From an uncultured Clostridia bacterium (GTDB taxonomy: Bacteria; Bacillota_A; Clostridia; TANB77; CAG-508), in the NCBI GenBank assembly GCA_944390995.1, contig CALXSA010000028.1, forward strand, positions 1 through 17,650: 17,650 nt of DNA, written 5' to 3'. Below the pieces are notes generated by a model. That model was not told where the DNA came from. It was given only the letters and a program-made list of their open reading frames with translations, and did no database searches. The position numbers and the translations under genes were made by a program. Below are positions 6,518 through 13,914 of the stretch, piece after piece; the first letter of the stretch is position 1; each line of letters starts with the position of its first letter.

Positions 6518-8569
6518 TCATATGCTAATCCTATCTTCGAATTTTTCTTCAACTAGCTCATGTAGTTTTCTATTTTCCACCTTTTCGAGTCTTGGGTCTT
6601 CTTTTTCAATTTTTAGTGCTAAGCCTTGTACTTCTTTTAAAATTGCTACGTCTTCGAATAGGTTTGCTATTTTGAATTCTGGCAAGCCGTGTTGTCTAGT
6701 TCCAAAGAATTCGCCTGAGCCTCTTAGTTCCAAGTCCTTTTCTGCTACTATAAATCCATTGTCTGTTTCCTTCATGGTTTTCATTCTTTCTTTTGTTGTT
6801 TTTGAGTTGCCTTCATATATTAGTATGCAATACGATTGATACTTTCCTCTTCCTACCCTGCCTCTTAACTGATGTAGCTGAGCTAAGCCAAATCTCTCTG
6901 CATTTTGTACTACCATTATGTTTGCGTTTGGTACGTCTACACCAACCTCTATTACAGTTGTTGAGACTAGGATTTGTATTTCGCCATTTTTGAATTTTTC
7001 CATAATTTCGTCTTTATCTTTTTGCTTCATTTTTCCATGCAAACATGCCACATTAAGTTCTGGAAATATTTTATTTTGATACTCTTCTGCAAGTTCTGTA
7101 GCTGATTTACAATTTTCATATTCTTCACTTTCTTCTACTAGTGGACATACCACATACGCCTGTCGTCCCTGCTTAACATTTGATCTAATAAATTCTTCTA
7201 CTCTTCTCTCATAATTTTTTGTTACTGGATAGGTTTCTATCTTTTTTCTATTTGGTGGTAATTCATCTATTATCGATATGTCTAGATCTCCATACAATAT
7301 AAGTGCTAATGTTCTTGGAATTGGCGTTGCTGTCATTACTAGCACATCTGGATTTGTTCCTTTTCCTACTATACTTGCTCTTTGTCTTACACCAAATCTA
7401 TGTTGCTCATCTGTTACTACTAGCCCTAAATTCTTAAATTCTACATCTTCTACTAAAAGTGCGTGTGTTCCAACTAACACATCAATTTCTCCGTTTTTTA
7501 ACTTTTCTAAAACCTCTGCCCTCTTTTTTGCTCTCATTCCACCTAATAACAATTCGCATCTTATTCCGAACTTTTCCAGTATGTTGTTAAAGTTCTTTAT
7601 ATGTTGCTCTGCAAGTATTGCAGTTGGAGCCATTATTGCAGTTTGATATCCACACTTCGCAGCTTTATATGCAGATATAATAGAAACAATAGTTTTTCCT
7701 GAGCCTACATCTCCTTGCAATAATCTATTCATGGGTTTGTTACTTTCCATATCTCTATCTATTTCTTCTAGTACTCTTAATTGTGCTTTTGTTAGCTTAA
7801 ATGGAAGTGAATTTATAACGTCAGACATTTTTACATTTTTGTCAAATTCTATTCCATCTACTTCCTTATCATACCTAGATTTTAAGCTTGATAATGCAAG
7901 TTGTACTGTTAGCAATTCTTCAAATACAAATCTTCTTCTGGCTTTACTGTACTCTGTAAAGTCATCTGGAAAATGAATTTGCTTTGTTGCCTTATTTATT
8001 TCTTCTAAATTATATTCTTTTAAAATATACTCAGGTATTGTTTCATCAAGCTTTCCTAAAGCTACCTTTAGTCCATTTTCAATTATGTTTCGCAATTTAT
8101 TTTGTGATAGGTTAAATGTAAGTGGATATATTGGTATTATTTTGCCTGTATTTTTGCTAAGTCCCTCTTTATCAAATACTGGTTTTGCCATCTCCACTCT
8201 GCCATATTTTATGCTAACTTTTCCATAGAATTGATACCTTTCTCCTACCTTAAACTTATTTTTTAAATACGTCTGATTAAACCAAGTTAATACGCAATCT
8301 CCGGTATCATCTCGAACTAAGATTTTTAGCATAACTTTATTACGTGCGAACCTAGTTTCATTCATATTGCTTGCACATATAACATCTATTAAAGCCTCTT
8401 CGCCATCTACTAACTCATTTATTTTTTTAGGCTTGCTTCTATCTTCATAATTTCTTGGAAAAAAAGTTATTAAATCTTCTAATGTATTTATCCCAAGTTT
8501 TTGCAAAAGTACCACATTATTAGGTCCAACGCCTTTAACATATTGAACGTCTTGTTTTAAATCTAACAT
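6518..8569 (-). CDS. recG: ATP-dependent DNA helicase RecG
   Basis: 683 residues, normal length. RecG remodels stalled replication forks and drives branch migration of Holliday junctions. N-terminal wedge/OB domain (about 1-250, with the HhH-like KGVGPNNVVLLQKLGI at 12-27). Helicase motifs: Walker A GDVGSGKT (286-293), DEQHRFG (387-393), TATPIPRT (413-420), and the C-terminal QLRGRVGRG motif with the RecG-type ending LRGSGEFFGTRQHGLPEF. The ATG has AGGAGG about 5 nt upstream. In many Firmicutes recG lies near rpmB; here rpmB is 5 kb away. The gene's 3' end abuts a repeat array, which may double as its terminator. Confidence 0.97.
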   Translation of the reverse strand: MLDLKQDVQYVKGVGPNNVVLLQKLGINTLEDLITFFPRNYEDRSKPKKINELVDGEEALIDVICASNMNETRFARNKVMLKILVRDDTGDCVLTWFNQTYLKNKFKVGERYQFYGKVSIKYGRVEMAKPVFDKEGLSKNTGKIIPIYPLTFNLSQNKLRNIIENGLKVALGKLDETIPEYILKEYNLEEINKATKQIHFPDDFTEYSKARRRFVFEELLTVQLALSSLKSRYDKEVDGIEFDKNVKMSDVINSLPFKLTKAQLRVLEEIDRDMESNKPMNRLLQGDVGSGKTIVSIISAYKAAKCGYQTAIMAPTAILAEQHIKNFNNILEKFGIRCELLLGGMRAKKRAEVLEKLKNGEIDVLVGTHALLVEDVEFKNLGLVVTDEQHRFGVRQRASIVGKGTNPDVLVMTATPIPRTLALILYGDLDISIIDELPPNRKKIETYPVTKNYERRVEEFIRSNVKQGRQAYVVCPLVEESEEYENCKSATELAEEYQNKIFPELNVACLHGKMKQKDKDEIMEKFKNGEIQILVSTTVIEVGVDVPNANIMVVQNAERFGLAQLHQLRGRVGRGKYQSYCILIYEGNSKTTKERMKTMKETDNGFIVAEKDLELRGSGEFFGTRQHGLPEFKIANLFEDVAILKEVQGLALKIEKEDPRLEKVENRKLHELVEEKFEDRISI

Positions 8570-8596
8570 AAAACCTCCTAATTTTTTGATAACACT

Positions 8597-8625
8597 ACTA
8601 TATCACACTTTACAATATTTTTCTA
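8597..8625 (-). promoter_or_regulatory. Extended -10 promoter for recG
   Basis: On the minus strand: TAGAAA (8620-8625, 4/6 match), 17-nt spacer, TATAGT (8597-8602) preceded by TG one base away. It lies about 28 nt upstream of the recG ATG. Confidence 0.6.
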
Positions 8626-8632
8626 GTCCACT

Positions 8633-8738
8633 GTGGACAAAAGGGACACTCCTATTTGTCCACGATGCTACATTAAAAAATTTATGAAGTTGTTTTGCTA
8701 AAATGCCGTGGACAAAAAGGAGTGTCCCTTTTGTCCAC
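8633..8738. repeat. Inverted pair of 31-nt palindromic units
   Basis: Units at 8633-8663 and 8708-8738 each begin GTGGACAAA, end TTTGTCCAC and carry a GGGACACTCC-type core. The second is the reverse complement of the first except at one position. The two are 44 nt apart, so the pair can also fold on itself. A third copy lies at 10403-10433, so the NfeD/SPFH operon is bracketed by this family. Confidence 0.85.
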
Positions 8739-8788
8739 ATTTTTACATTATTTTGCATTTTTGTATTTCTTTTTTCATAAATATATAG

Positions 8789-8794
8789 TATAAT
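8789..8794 (+). promoter_or_regulatory. Likely -10 box for the NfeD/SPFH operon
   Basis: Perfect TATAAT 63 nt upstream of the NfeD start, in the only AT-rich gap between the repeats and the gene. The -35 region 17 nt upstream (TTTCTT) is poor, so activator dependence or a different exact position is possible. Confidence 0.45.
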
Positions 8795-8857
8795 AGTATT
8801 GTTAGGGTTTTTAGCTCTACACTTTAATAGACGTTTAGTCAGAAAAGAGAGGTTTTT

Positions 8858-9277
8858 ATGTGGGTATTTTGGTTAATAGCTGCAGGAGTATTTTTTATAA
8901 TTGAAATGGCAACTATCGGCTTTTTAGTTTTTTGGCTTGGAATTGGTGCTCTTTTAGCAATGGTTACAAGCTTTATTACTGACAGTATACTTATTCAAGC
9001 CTTAGTATTTATTATAACATCTACACTTCTTTTAATTTTTACAAGACCACTTGTAGATAAATTCATCAAGGTGCCAAAAGAAGTAAAAACTAATGCTTAT
9101 TCAATTATTGGAAAAAAAGGAATTGTTATTTCAAAAATAAACAATATTGAAGGTACTGGACAAATTAAAATTGATGGAGATGTTTGGTCTGCAAAATCTG
9201 CTACAGATGAAGACATTCCAGAAAACACAGAGGTTGAAATAGTAGAAATTGACGGCGTAAAAGCTGTTGTAAAGTAA
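8858..9277 (+). CDS. NfeD family membrane protein (short form)
   Basis: 139 residues. Three hydrophobic segments (about 4-22, 24-40 and 46-63) are followed by a cytoplasmic OB-fold (about 75-139) with GKKGIV, GQIKIDGDVWSAKS and the ending VEIVEIDGVKAVVK, typical of NfeD proteins. The short form lacks the ClpP-like protease domain of long NfeDs. These proteins partner with SPFH/stomatin-type proteins and are almost always encoded beside one, as here (next gene 125 nt downstream). B. subtilis YuaF with the flotillin YuaG is the best studied case. Likely role: assembly or stabilisation of SPFH membrane microdomains. The ATG has GAGAGG 5 nt upstream. Confidence 0.9.
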   Translation: MWVFWLIAAGVFFIIEMATIGFLVFWLGIGALLAMVTSFITDSILIQALVFIITSTLLLIFTRPLVDKFIKVPKEVKTNAYSIIGKKGIVISKINNIEGTGQIKIDGDVWSAKSATDEDIPENTEVEIVEIDGVKAVVK

Positions 9278-9328
9278 AATTTAGATTATTATTAAGGTTA
9301 AGCTTTTTGGAGCTAAGCATTAAAAAGT

Positions 9329-9364
9329 ATAAATTAAATTATAATAATATACCATTTAATTTAT
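9329..9364. repeat. AT-only hairpin between NfeD and SPFH genes
   Basis: Arms ATAAATTAAAT (9329-9339) and ATTTAATTTAT (9354-9364) are perfect 11-bp complements with a 14-nt loop. It contains only A-T pairs, so it would be weak; it may modulate SPFH expression or be incidental in such AT-rich DNA. Confidence 0.4.
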
Positions 9365-9402
9365 GATAAAAAAATTTATTAATATATTTTAGGAGGATGT
9401 TT

Positions 9403-10398
9403 ATGGGAACATGGATATTTTTAGGTGTACTACTAGTTATTATCTTAATTATTGCATTTAAAACAATCAGAATTGTAAAACAATCAGAGGTATACATTAT
9501 TGAAAGACTTGGTAAATTTTATAAAATAGCTGATGCTGGTCTTACAATAATTGTTCCATTCTTTGATCACGTTCGTAGTGTTGTAAGTTTAAAGCAACAA
9601 ACTATGGACATACCACCACAAGGTGTTATTACAAAAGATAATGTTACAATTACAATAGACACAGTTGTATTCTATAAAGTAACAGACCCTGCAAAGGCAG
9701 TATATGAAATTCAAAATTTAAAGAAAGGTATTGAGTACTTAGCAATTACTACAATTCGTGATATTGTAGGTAAAATGGATTTAGATTCAACATTTAGTTC
9801 ACGTGATGCAATTAACGACAAGTTAAGAATATTACTTGATGAAGCTACAGACCAATGGGGTTGTAAAATAGACAGAGTTGAAATAAAAGACATCACTCCA
9901 CCACCAGATATACGCGATGCAATGGAAAAACAAATGAATGCAGAAAGAAATAAAAGAGCTTTAATTCTTCAAGCAGAAGGTGAAAGACAATCTGCAATTA
10001 CACTTGCAGAAGGTAAAAAAGAAGCTGCTATTCTTGAGGCTGAAGCTGATAGAGAAGCACGTATTAGAAGAGCTGCCGGTGAAGCAGAAGCTATTAAAAA
10101 AGTAGCTGAAGCTAAGGCTGAAGAAGTACACATGGTATATGATGCCATGATGAGAGCAAAACCTGATGAAAAATTAGTACAATTAAAATCTTTAGAAGCT
10201 TTAAAAGAAGTAGCAAATGGTGAGGCAAACAAAATATTTATACCATTTGAGGCAACTGGTGCACTATCTGGCTTAGGTGCAGCATCAGAGATGTTTAAAG
10301 ACGATAAAAGAAAGCCAAGAAAAAATCAACTAGTTTCTGATACTAATGATACAGAAACTACAGATTTTGGAAATTCTGTAACAATAGAAGAGAAATAA
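9403..10398 (+). CDS. SPFH/Band 7 domain protein (stomatin/QmcA-like)
   Basis: 331 residues from the ATG at 9403. An earlier in-frame ATG at 9397 directly abuts AGGAGG (9391-9396), too close to be used, so 9403 with 6-nt spacing is chosen. One N-terminal membrane helix (about 3-20) is followed by the SPFH domain (about 20-180; VKQSEVYIIERLGKF, GLTIIVPFFD, KDITPPPDIRDAM). Next comes a charged coiled coil rich in A, E and K (about 178-240), then a tail ending in an acidic, Thr-rich stretch. Stomatin-type proteins form large oligomeric cages that organise membrane proteins and sometimes regulate FtsH-like proteases. With the upstream NfeD gene it forms the classic two-gene module. Termination is probably by the repeat unit at 10403-10433, five bases after the stop codon. 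Confidence 0.93.
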   Translation: MGTWIFLGVLLVIILIIAFKTIRIVKQSEVYIIERLGKFYKIADAGLTIIVPFFDHVRSVVSLKQQTMDIPPQGVITKDNVTITIDTVVFYKVTDPAKAVYEIQNLKKGIEYLAITTIRDIVGKMDLDSTFSSRDAINDKLRILLDEATDQWGCKIDRVEIKDITPPPDIRDAMEKQMNAERNKRALILQAEGERQSAITLAEGKKEAAILEAEADREARIRRAAGEAEAIKKVAEAKAEEVHMVYDAMMRAKPDEKLVQLKSLEALKEVANGEANKIFIPFEATGALSGLGAASEMFKDDKRKPRKNQLVSDTNDTETTDFGNSVTIEEK

Positions 10399-10402
10399 TT
10401 TT

Positions 10403-10440
10403 GTGGACAAAAGGGTCACTCCTTTTTGTCCACACTTTTT
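10403..10440 (+). terminator. 31-nt repeat unit acting as rho-independent terminator
   Basis: GTGGACAAAAGG pairs with CCTTTTTGTCCAC (one bulged T) around a 6-nt loop, and the stem is followed by a T-tract at 10436-10440. The 31-nt body (10403-10433) differs from the copy at 8633-8663 at two positions. A dispersed repeat thus appears to supply the terminator of the SPFH gene. Confidence 0.75.
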
Positions 10441-10489
10441 ATTATATAGGAAAAACCAAGATTTTTTCTATACAACAAGGTTAAGTTTC
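10441..10489. repeat. ~50-nt palindromic repeat, copy 1
   Basis: Its reverse complement matches 17260-17309 at about 44 of 50 positions. The element holds an internal hairpin with arms TATAGGAAAAA and TTTTTCTATA, and ends in the shared tail AACAAGGTTAAGTTTC. It lies between the convergent SPFH and rarA genes, beside two other palindromes. Confidence 0.75.
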
Positions 10490-10496
10490 CTTGGGC

Positions 10497-10537
10497 GTGC
10501 GTATTTGCGAAGCAAAACGCACATGTGGTGAAGCCAC
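10497..10537. repeat. Double hairpin containing a GCGAAGC mini-hairpin
   Basis: First hairpin: GTGCGT, bulged A, TTTGC, loop GAA, GCAAA, ACGCAC (10497-10522). Its tip is GCGAAGC, a heptamer known to form an exceptionally stable DNA mini-hairpin. It is followed at once by GTGG, TGAAG, CCAC (10525-10537). It is G+C-richer than its surroundings and sits 14 nt beyond the rarA stop. It may act as terminator-like structure for rarA or be a mobile palindrome; no transposase is seen. Confidence 0.7.
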
Positions 10538-10550
10538 TTTTCTTATTTTC

Positions 10551-11780
10551 CTAAATTTCACCAAGATATTTGGTTCCTACCATTTTGTCTGGTAAGTATT
10601 GTTGTTCTACCCAGTGGCCTGGATAATTATGTGGGTATTTATATCCTTCACCATAACCAAACTCGCTCATTCCTTCTGCTGGTGCATTTCTAATATGCAT
10701 TGGTATTTCTCCTGTATCTTTTGTTGATACATCTTCCAATGCTTTGTTAATTGCCATATATGATGCATTAGATTTTTTAGCAAGTGCCATATATATAGCT
10801 GCCTCTGATAGTATTAGTCTTGCCTCTGGCATTCCTACCATTGTTACAGCTTGCATTGCAGAAGTTGCTATAACCAATGCGTTTGGATCTGCTAATCCCA
10901 CATCTTCTGATGCTAATATTACTATTCTTCTTGCTAAAAATACTGGGTCCTCCCCTCCATCTAATGCTCTTGCTAAATAAAATACTGTAGCATCTGGGTC
11001 ACTCCCTCTCATTGATTTTATAAATGCGCTTATATTATCGTAATGGCTATCCCCGTTTTTGTCAAATACAGCTTTTCTTCTTTGTATACAGTCAGCTGCA
11101 ATTTCATCTGTTATATATATAAATCCATCACTGCTCATGTTTGTTGTAAGTACTGCTATTTCAAGTCCATTTAATGCAGTTCTTACATCTCCATTTGATA
11201 CTTCTGCTATTTTTCTCAATGTTTCATCTTCAATTTTTATGTTATAGCTTCCTAGCCCTTCTTCTGCAACCAAAGCTCTTTTTAATACTTTATATATATC
11301 TTCTTTTGTAAGTGGATTTAATTTACACACCATAGACCTAGAAATTAAAGCTTTATTGACCTCAAAATAAGGATTTTCTGTGGTTGCACCAATTAGTATT
11401 ACAGTTCCATTTTCTACGTAAGGAAGCAGTGCGTCTTGTTGTATTTTATTAAATCTATGTATCTCGTCAATAAACAATATGCATTTTCCACTTGGGTTCA
11501 AAAGCAAATTCTGAGCCTCTTGTATTGCATTTTTTATATCACCAATTCCAGCTGTTACTGCATTTATTCTTGTAAATTTGTATTTAGTTGTATTGCTTAT
11601 AACTCTAGCAAGAGAAGTTTTTCCACACCCTGGAGGTCCCCATAATATTATGCTAGATAGCCTATCTGCCTTAATAGTTCTATACAATATTTTATCCTTA
11701 CCTAAAATATGTTCTTGTCCTACGTATTCCTCTAAAGTCTTTGGTCTCATTCTATATGCTAGTGGCTTACTTAAATCCAT
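10551..11780 (-). CDS. rarA: Replication-associated recombination protein A (RarA/MgsA AAA+ ATPase)
   Basis: 409 residues, normal length. RarA is a clamp-loader-like AAA+ ATPase that acts at stalled replication forks with SSB. N-terminal RPKTLEEYVGQEH (12-24), Walker A GPPGCGKT (48-55), Walker B ILFIDEIH (101-108), sensor 1 GATTEN (131-136), and SR at 147-148 as arginine-finger region. The C-terminal RarA domain is seen in GEIPMHIRNAP and the ending YKYPHNYPGHWVEQQYLPD. The ATG has AAGGAA about 6 nt upstream. It follows ruvA by 160 nt on the same strand with no terminator visible between them, so read-through from ruvA is possible; no separate promoter stands out in the gap. Confidence 0.96.
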   Translation of the reverse strand: MDLSKPLAYRMRPKTLEEYVGQEHILGKDKILYRTIKADRLSSIILWGPPGCGKTSLARVISNTTKYKFTRINAVTAGIGDIKNAIQEAQNLLLNPSGKCILFIDEIHRFNKIQQDALLPYVENGTVILIGATTENPYFEVNKALISRSMVCKLNPLTKEDIYKVLKRALVAEEGLGSYNIKIEDETLRKIAEVSNGDVRTALNGLEIAVLTTNMSSDGFIYITDEIAADCIQRRKAVFDKNGDSHYDNISAFIKSMRGSDPDATVFYLARALDGGEDPVFLARRIVILASEDVGLADPNALVIATSAMQAVTMVGMPEARLILSEAAIYMALAKKSNASYMAINKALEDVSTKDTGEIPMHIRNAPAEGMSEFGYGEGYKYPHNYPGHWVEQQYLPDKMVGTKYLGEI

Positions 11781-11940
11781 TAACTATTCCTTCTTTCTGC
11801 ATCTTACTTTTTACTTTATAGAATAATAAAATTACTATTTTTTTGTTACTAACTTACTTATCCTTGTCATTATATATATTACTCTAAATATAAAGTCATA
11901 AATTCTTTATTAAGTTCTTTTTATAAATACCGTTCATAGG

Positions 11941-12537
11941 CTACATTCCTAAATACTTTAATCCTTGCTTAATAATCTCTTCTACTGATAATTCTTCTGT
12001 ATTTATCTTAGCCATTATCAATTCAATATCTCTTCTTGAGTATCCTAGTACTTGAAGTGCTTCAATAGCATCTTTTGCTTTATCATTTTTTGCTGTAACT
12101 TGAACAGGAATAACTTCTGTTTCTATTGCTTCTTGTGTTTTCATTTTATCCTTTAACTCTAAAATCATTCTCTGTGCTGATTTTGCTCCTATTCCCGGCA
12201 ATCCTTTGAGTGTATTTATATCTCCTGTTATTATTGCCAAAGCAAAACTTGATGGAGATATATTTGCTAATATTGAAAGTGCTGATTTTGCGCCAACACC
12301 ACTTACTCCTAATAACTGCTCAAACATTTTTTGTTCTTCATTTGTACAAAATCCAAAAAGACTTATATCATCCTCTCTTACCCTCATGTATGTATACACT
12401 TTAACATCTGTTCCCGCTTCACCTAATCTGTCCATTGAATTTACAGACATAAATATTTTATATCCTATTCCTCCAACTTCTATTATTACACTATCAATAT
12501 TTTTTGCTTCTAATTTTCCTTTTATATATGAAATCAT
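11941..12537 (-). CDS. ruvA: Holliday junction branch-migration protein RuvA
   Basis: 198 residues, complete. RuvA tetramers bind four-way junctions and load the RuvB motor. Domain I is the OB-fold (1-62, MISYIKGKL and the VREDDISLFGF acidic-pin region). Domain II has two helix-hairpin-helix motifs (LLGVSGVGAKSAL, 75-87; LKGLPGIGAKSAQRMI, 110-125). Domain III, the RuvB-contacting part, is about 150-198 (AIEALQVLGYSRRDIE). ruvB, the usual downstream partner, is not next to it: rarA takes that place. The ATG has a purine-rich ribosome site (GAGGAAAAGG) close upstream. The gene is transcribed divergently from tcdA. Confidence 0.96.
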   Translation of the reverse strand: MISYIKGKLEAKNIDSVIIEVGGIGYKIFMSVNSMDRLGEAGTDVKVYTYMRVREDDISLFGFCTNEEQKMFEQLLGVSGVGAKSALSILANISPSSFALAIITGDINTLKGLPGIGAKSAQRMILELKDKMKTQEAIETEVIPVQVTAKNDKAKDAIEALQVLGYSRRDIELIMAKINTEELSVEEIIKQGLKYLGM

Positions 12538-12572
12538 ACCTTTTCCTCTTTTCGTTTAAATTTGCTTTAGAT

Positions 12573-12600
12573 ATTTTATCATAATATAGAAAAAAAGCAA
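12573..12600 (-). promoter_or_regulatory. Promoter for ruvA
   Basis: On the minus strand: TTGCTT (12595-12600), 16-nt spacer, TAAAAT (12573-12578), about 35 nt upstream of the ruvA ATG. It lies back to back with the tcdA promoter. Confidence 0.55.
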
Positions 12601-12626
12601 GTATTTTGCAAACAAAATTTTGTGTT

Positions 12627-12656
12627 TTGACCATTTTACACCATTTGTGCTATAAT
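12627..12656 (+). promoter_or_regulatory. Promoter for tcdA
   Basis: TTGACC (12627-12632), 18-nt spacer, perfect TATAAT (12651-12656), 36 nt upstream of the chosen GTG start. Confidence 0.72.
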
Positions 12657-12692
12657 TTATGGTAAATCTTTTTTGTTAAAATGGAGGTTAAT

Positions 12693-13409
12693 GTGAAAAG
12701 CGAAGCAGAAAATAAAAATTGGCTTAACAGAACAGAAGCCCTAATTGGTAAAGAAAGCTTAGAAAAATTGCAAAATTCTAATATAGTTGTTTTTGGCTTA
12801 GGTGGTGTTGGTTCTTATGTAGTAGAAGGACTAGTTAGAGCCGGAATCCAGAGTATTTGCATTATAGATAAAGATATTGTTGATATTACTAACATAAACA
12901 GACAATTAATTGCAGATACCAAAACTATTGGAAAAAATAAAGTGGATGTTCAGGAAGAAAGAATTTTAAAAATAAATCCAATAGTTAAAGTCATTAAGCT
13001 TAAAGAATTTGTTAATAAAGATAATATTGAGGAATTAATGAATACAATTTTGAGTGAATCTACACATATAGATTATGTTGTTGACGCAATAGATACTGTT
13101 TCGGCTAAATTGGAAATAATTAAATATTGCAATAAAAATAACATAAAAATTATTTCTTGTATGGGTACAGGAAATAAACTAGATGCAAGAAATTTCGAAA
13201 TAACCGATATTTATAATACCTCGGTTTGTCCTCTTGCAAAAGTTATTCGAAAAGAGCTTAAAAAATTAAACATTCCCAAGCTTACTGTTCTTTACTCTAA
13301 AGAAGAGCCTAGAAAAACAAACGTAAGCACTCCAACAAGTATTAGCTTTGTTCCTTCTGTTGCAGGTCTATTAATTGCCGGGAAAGTCGTACAGGATTTG
13401 ATACAGTAA
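12693..13409 (+). CDS. tcdA: tRNA threonylcarbamoyladenosine dehydratase (TcdA/CsdL, E1-like)
   Basis: 238 residues from GTG at 12693. The frame is also open from ATG at 12681, but that ATG overlaps GGAGG (12683-12687), which is better read as the ribosome site 5 nt before the GTG. The protein is a ThiF/E1-like enzyme that uses ATP to cyclise t6A37 of tRNA to ct6A. Rossmann motif GLGGVGS (35-41 from the GTG), INRQ with the conserved Arg, and a late PVAGLLIAGKVVQDLI C-terminus. CPLAKVIRKELKK, TVLYSKEEP and STPTSISFVPSVAG are typical of TcdA rather than ThiF or MoeB. No zinc CxxC pairs are seen, as usual for this group. It stands alone between ruvA and rpmB. Confidence 0.92.
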   Translation: MKSEAENKNWLNRTEALIGKESLEKLQNSNIVVFGLGGVGSYVVEGLVRAGIQSICIIDKDIVDITNINRQLIADTKTIGKNKVDVQEERILKINPIVKVIKLKEFVNKDNIEELMNTILSESTHIDYVVDAIDTVSAKLEIIKYCNKNNIKIISCMGTGNKLDARNFEITDIYNTSVCPLAKVIRKELKKLNIPKLTVLYSKEEPRKTNVSTPTSISFVPSVAGLLIAGKVVQDLIQ

Positions 13410-13456
13410 TTTTATTTATCTAATTACATTATATGGAATATTTAAAGCTATGAATT

Positions 13457-13520
13457 GTAACAAAATTTTCTATGTAGCCAAAAAACTAGTAACAAAATTT
13501 TCTACATAACCAAAAAACTG
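13457..13520. repeat. Two tandem 32-nt repeats
   Basis: 13457-13488 and 13489-13520 both read GTAACAAAATTTTCTA...CCAAAAAACT with about four differences. A fragment of a third unit may follow. The repeats lie between tcdA and the rpmB promoter. No palindrome is evident within a unit. Confidence 0.75.
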
Positions 13521-13571
13521 GTAATTTTTTAGACTAAATTCAGGTGTAGCAAAAAAACTTGCTCAAAACAC

Positions 13572-13600
13572 TTGCTATTTCTCTATTTTTATGATATAGT
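13572..13600 (+). promoter_or_regulatory. Promoter for rpmB
   Basis: TTGCTA (13572-13577), 17-nt spacer, TATAGT (13595-13600) with TG one base upstream (extended -10). The rpmB start is 44 nt downstream. Confidence 0.72.
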
Positions 13601-13644
13601 TATAAATAGTCAATTTTATCTATTCAATATAGGAGGTGCAGAAA

Positions 13645-13842
13645 ATGGCTAAATGTGAAATTTGTGAAAGATCAATAGCACACGGAAATAAAATAAGTAT
13701 AGCTCGTTCTCATGTTAGTAGAAGAACTTCTAGAACTTTTAGAACAAATTTAAGAAGAGTTAAAGCTATAGTAAATGGATGTCCAAAAACTATAAATGTA
13801 TGTACAAAATGTTTACGTTCTGGAAAAGTTACTAGAGCATAG
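13645..13842 (+). CDS. rpmB: 50S ribosomal protein L28
   Basis: 65 residues from ATG at 13645, with AGGAGG at 13631-13636 and 8-nt spacing. A GTG at 13636 in the same frame overlaps the ribosome site and is rejected. MAKCEICERS at the start and NVCTKCLRSGKV near the end give two CxxC pairs (C4/C7 and a later pair), the zinc-binding form of L28. The basic segment HVSRRTSRTFRTNLRRV binds 23S rRNA. The gene is monocistronic, with a clear promoter and a strong terminator. Confidence 0.97.
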   Translation: MAKCEICERSIAHGNKISIARSHVSRRTSRTFRTNLRRVKAIVNGCPKTINVCTKCLRSGKVTRA

Positions 13843-13883
13843 TTTATGAGATTTATGTTTATATATATTTTATTACGCGTAAT

Positions 13884-13914
13884 AAATGTAGGTTTAAGAA
13901 CCTACATTTTTTTT
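13884..13914 (+). terminator. Rho-independent terminator of rpmB
   Basis: AAATGTAGGTT, loop TAAG, AACCTACATTT, followed by T's to 13914. Directly upstream and overlapping is an 18-bp perfect palindrome (13869-13886, centred on ACGCGT). Confidence 0.88.

Noticed and set aside
5496..8705. Shared 13-mer TTTTGCTAAAATG at 5496-5508 and 8693-8705, next to both repeat families
   Set aside because: In 17 kb of AT-rich DNA a few 13-mer matches are expected by chance, and at the first site it overlaps a promoter -35 box.
9397..9402. ATG at 9397 as the SPFH protein start
   Set aside because: It has zero spacing to AGGAGG; ATG at 9403 fits better.
12681..12692. ATG at 12681 as the tcdA start
   Set aside because: It overlaps the GGAGG ribosome site; GTG at 12693 has correct 5-nt spacing.
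13636..13644. GTG at 13636 as the rpmB start
   Set aside because: It overlaps AGGAGG; ATG at 13645 gives the canonical MAK start of L28.
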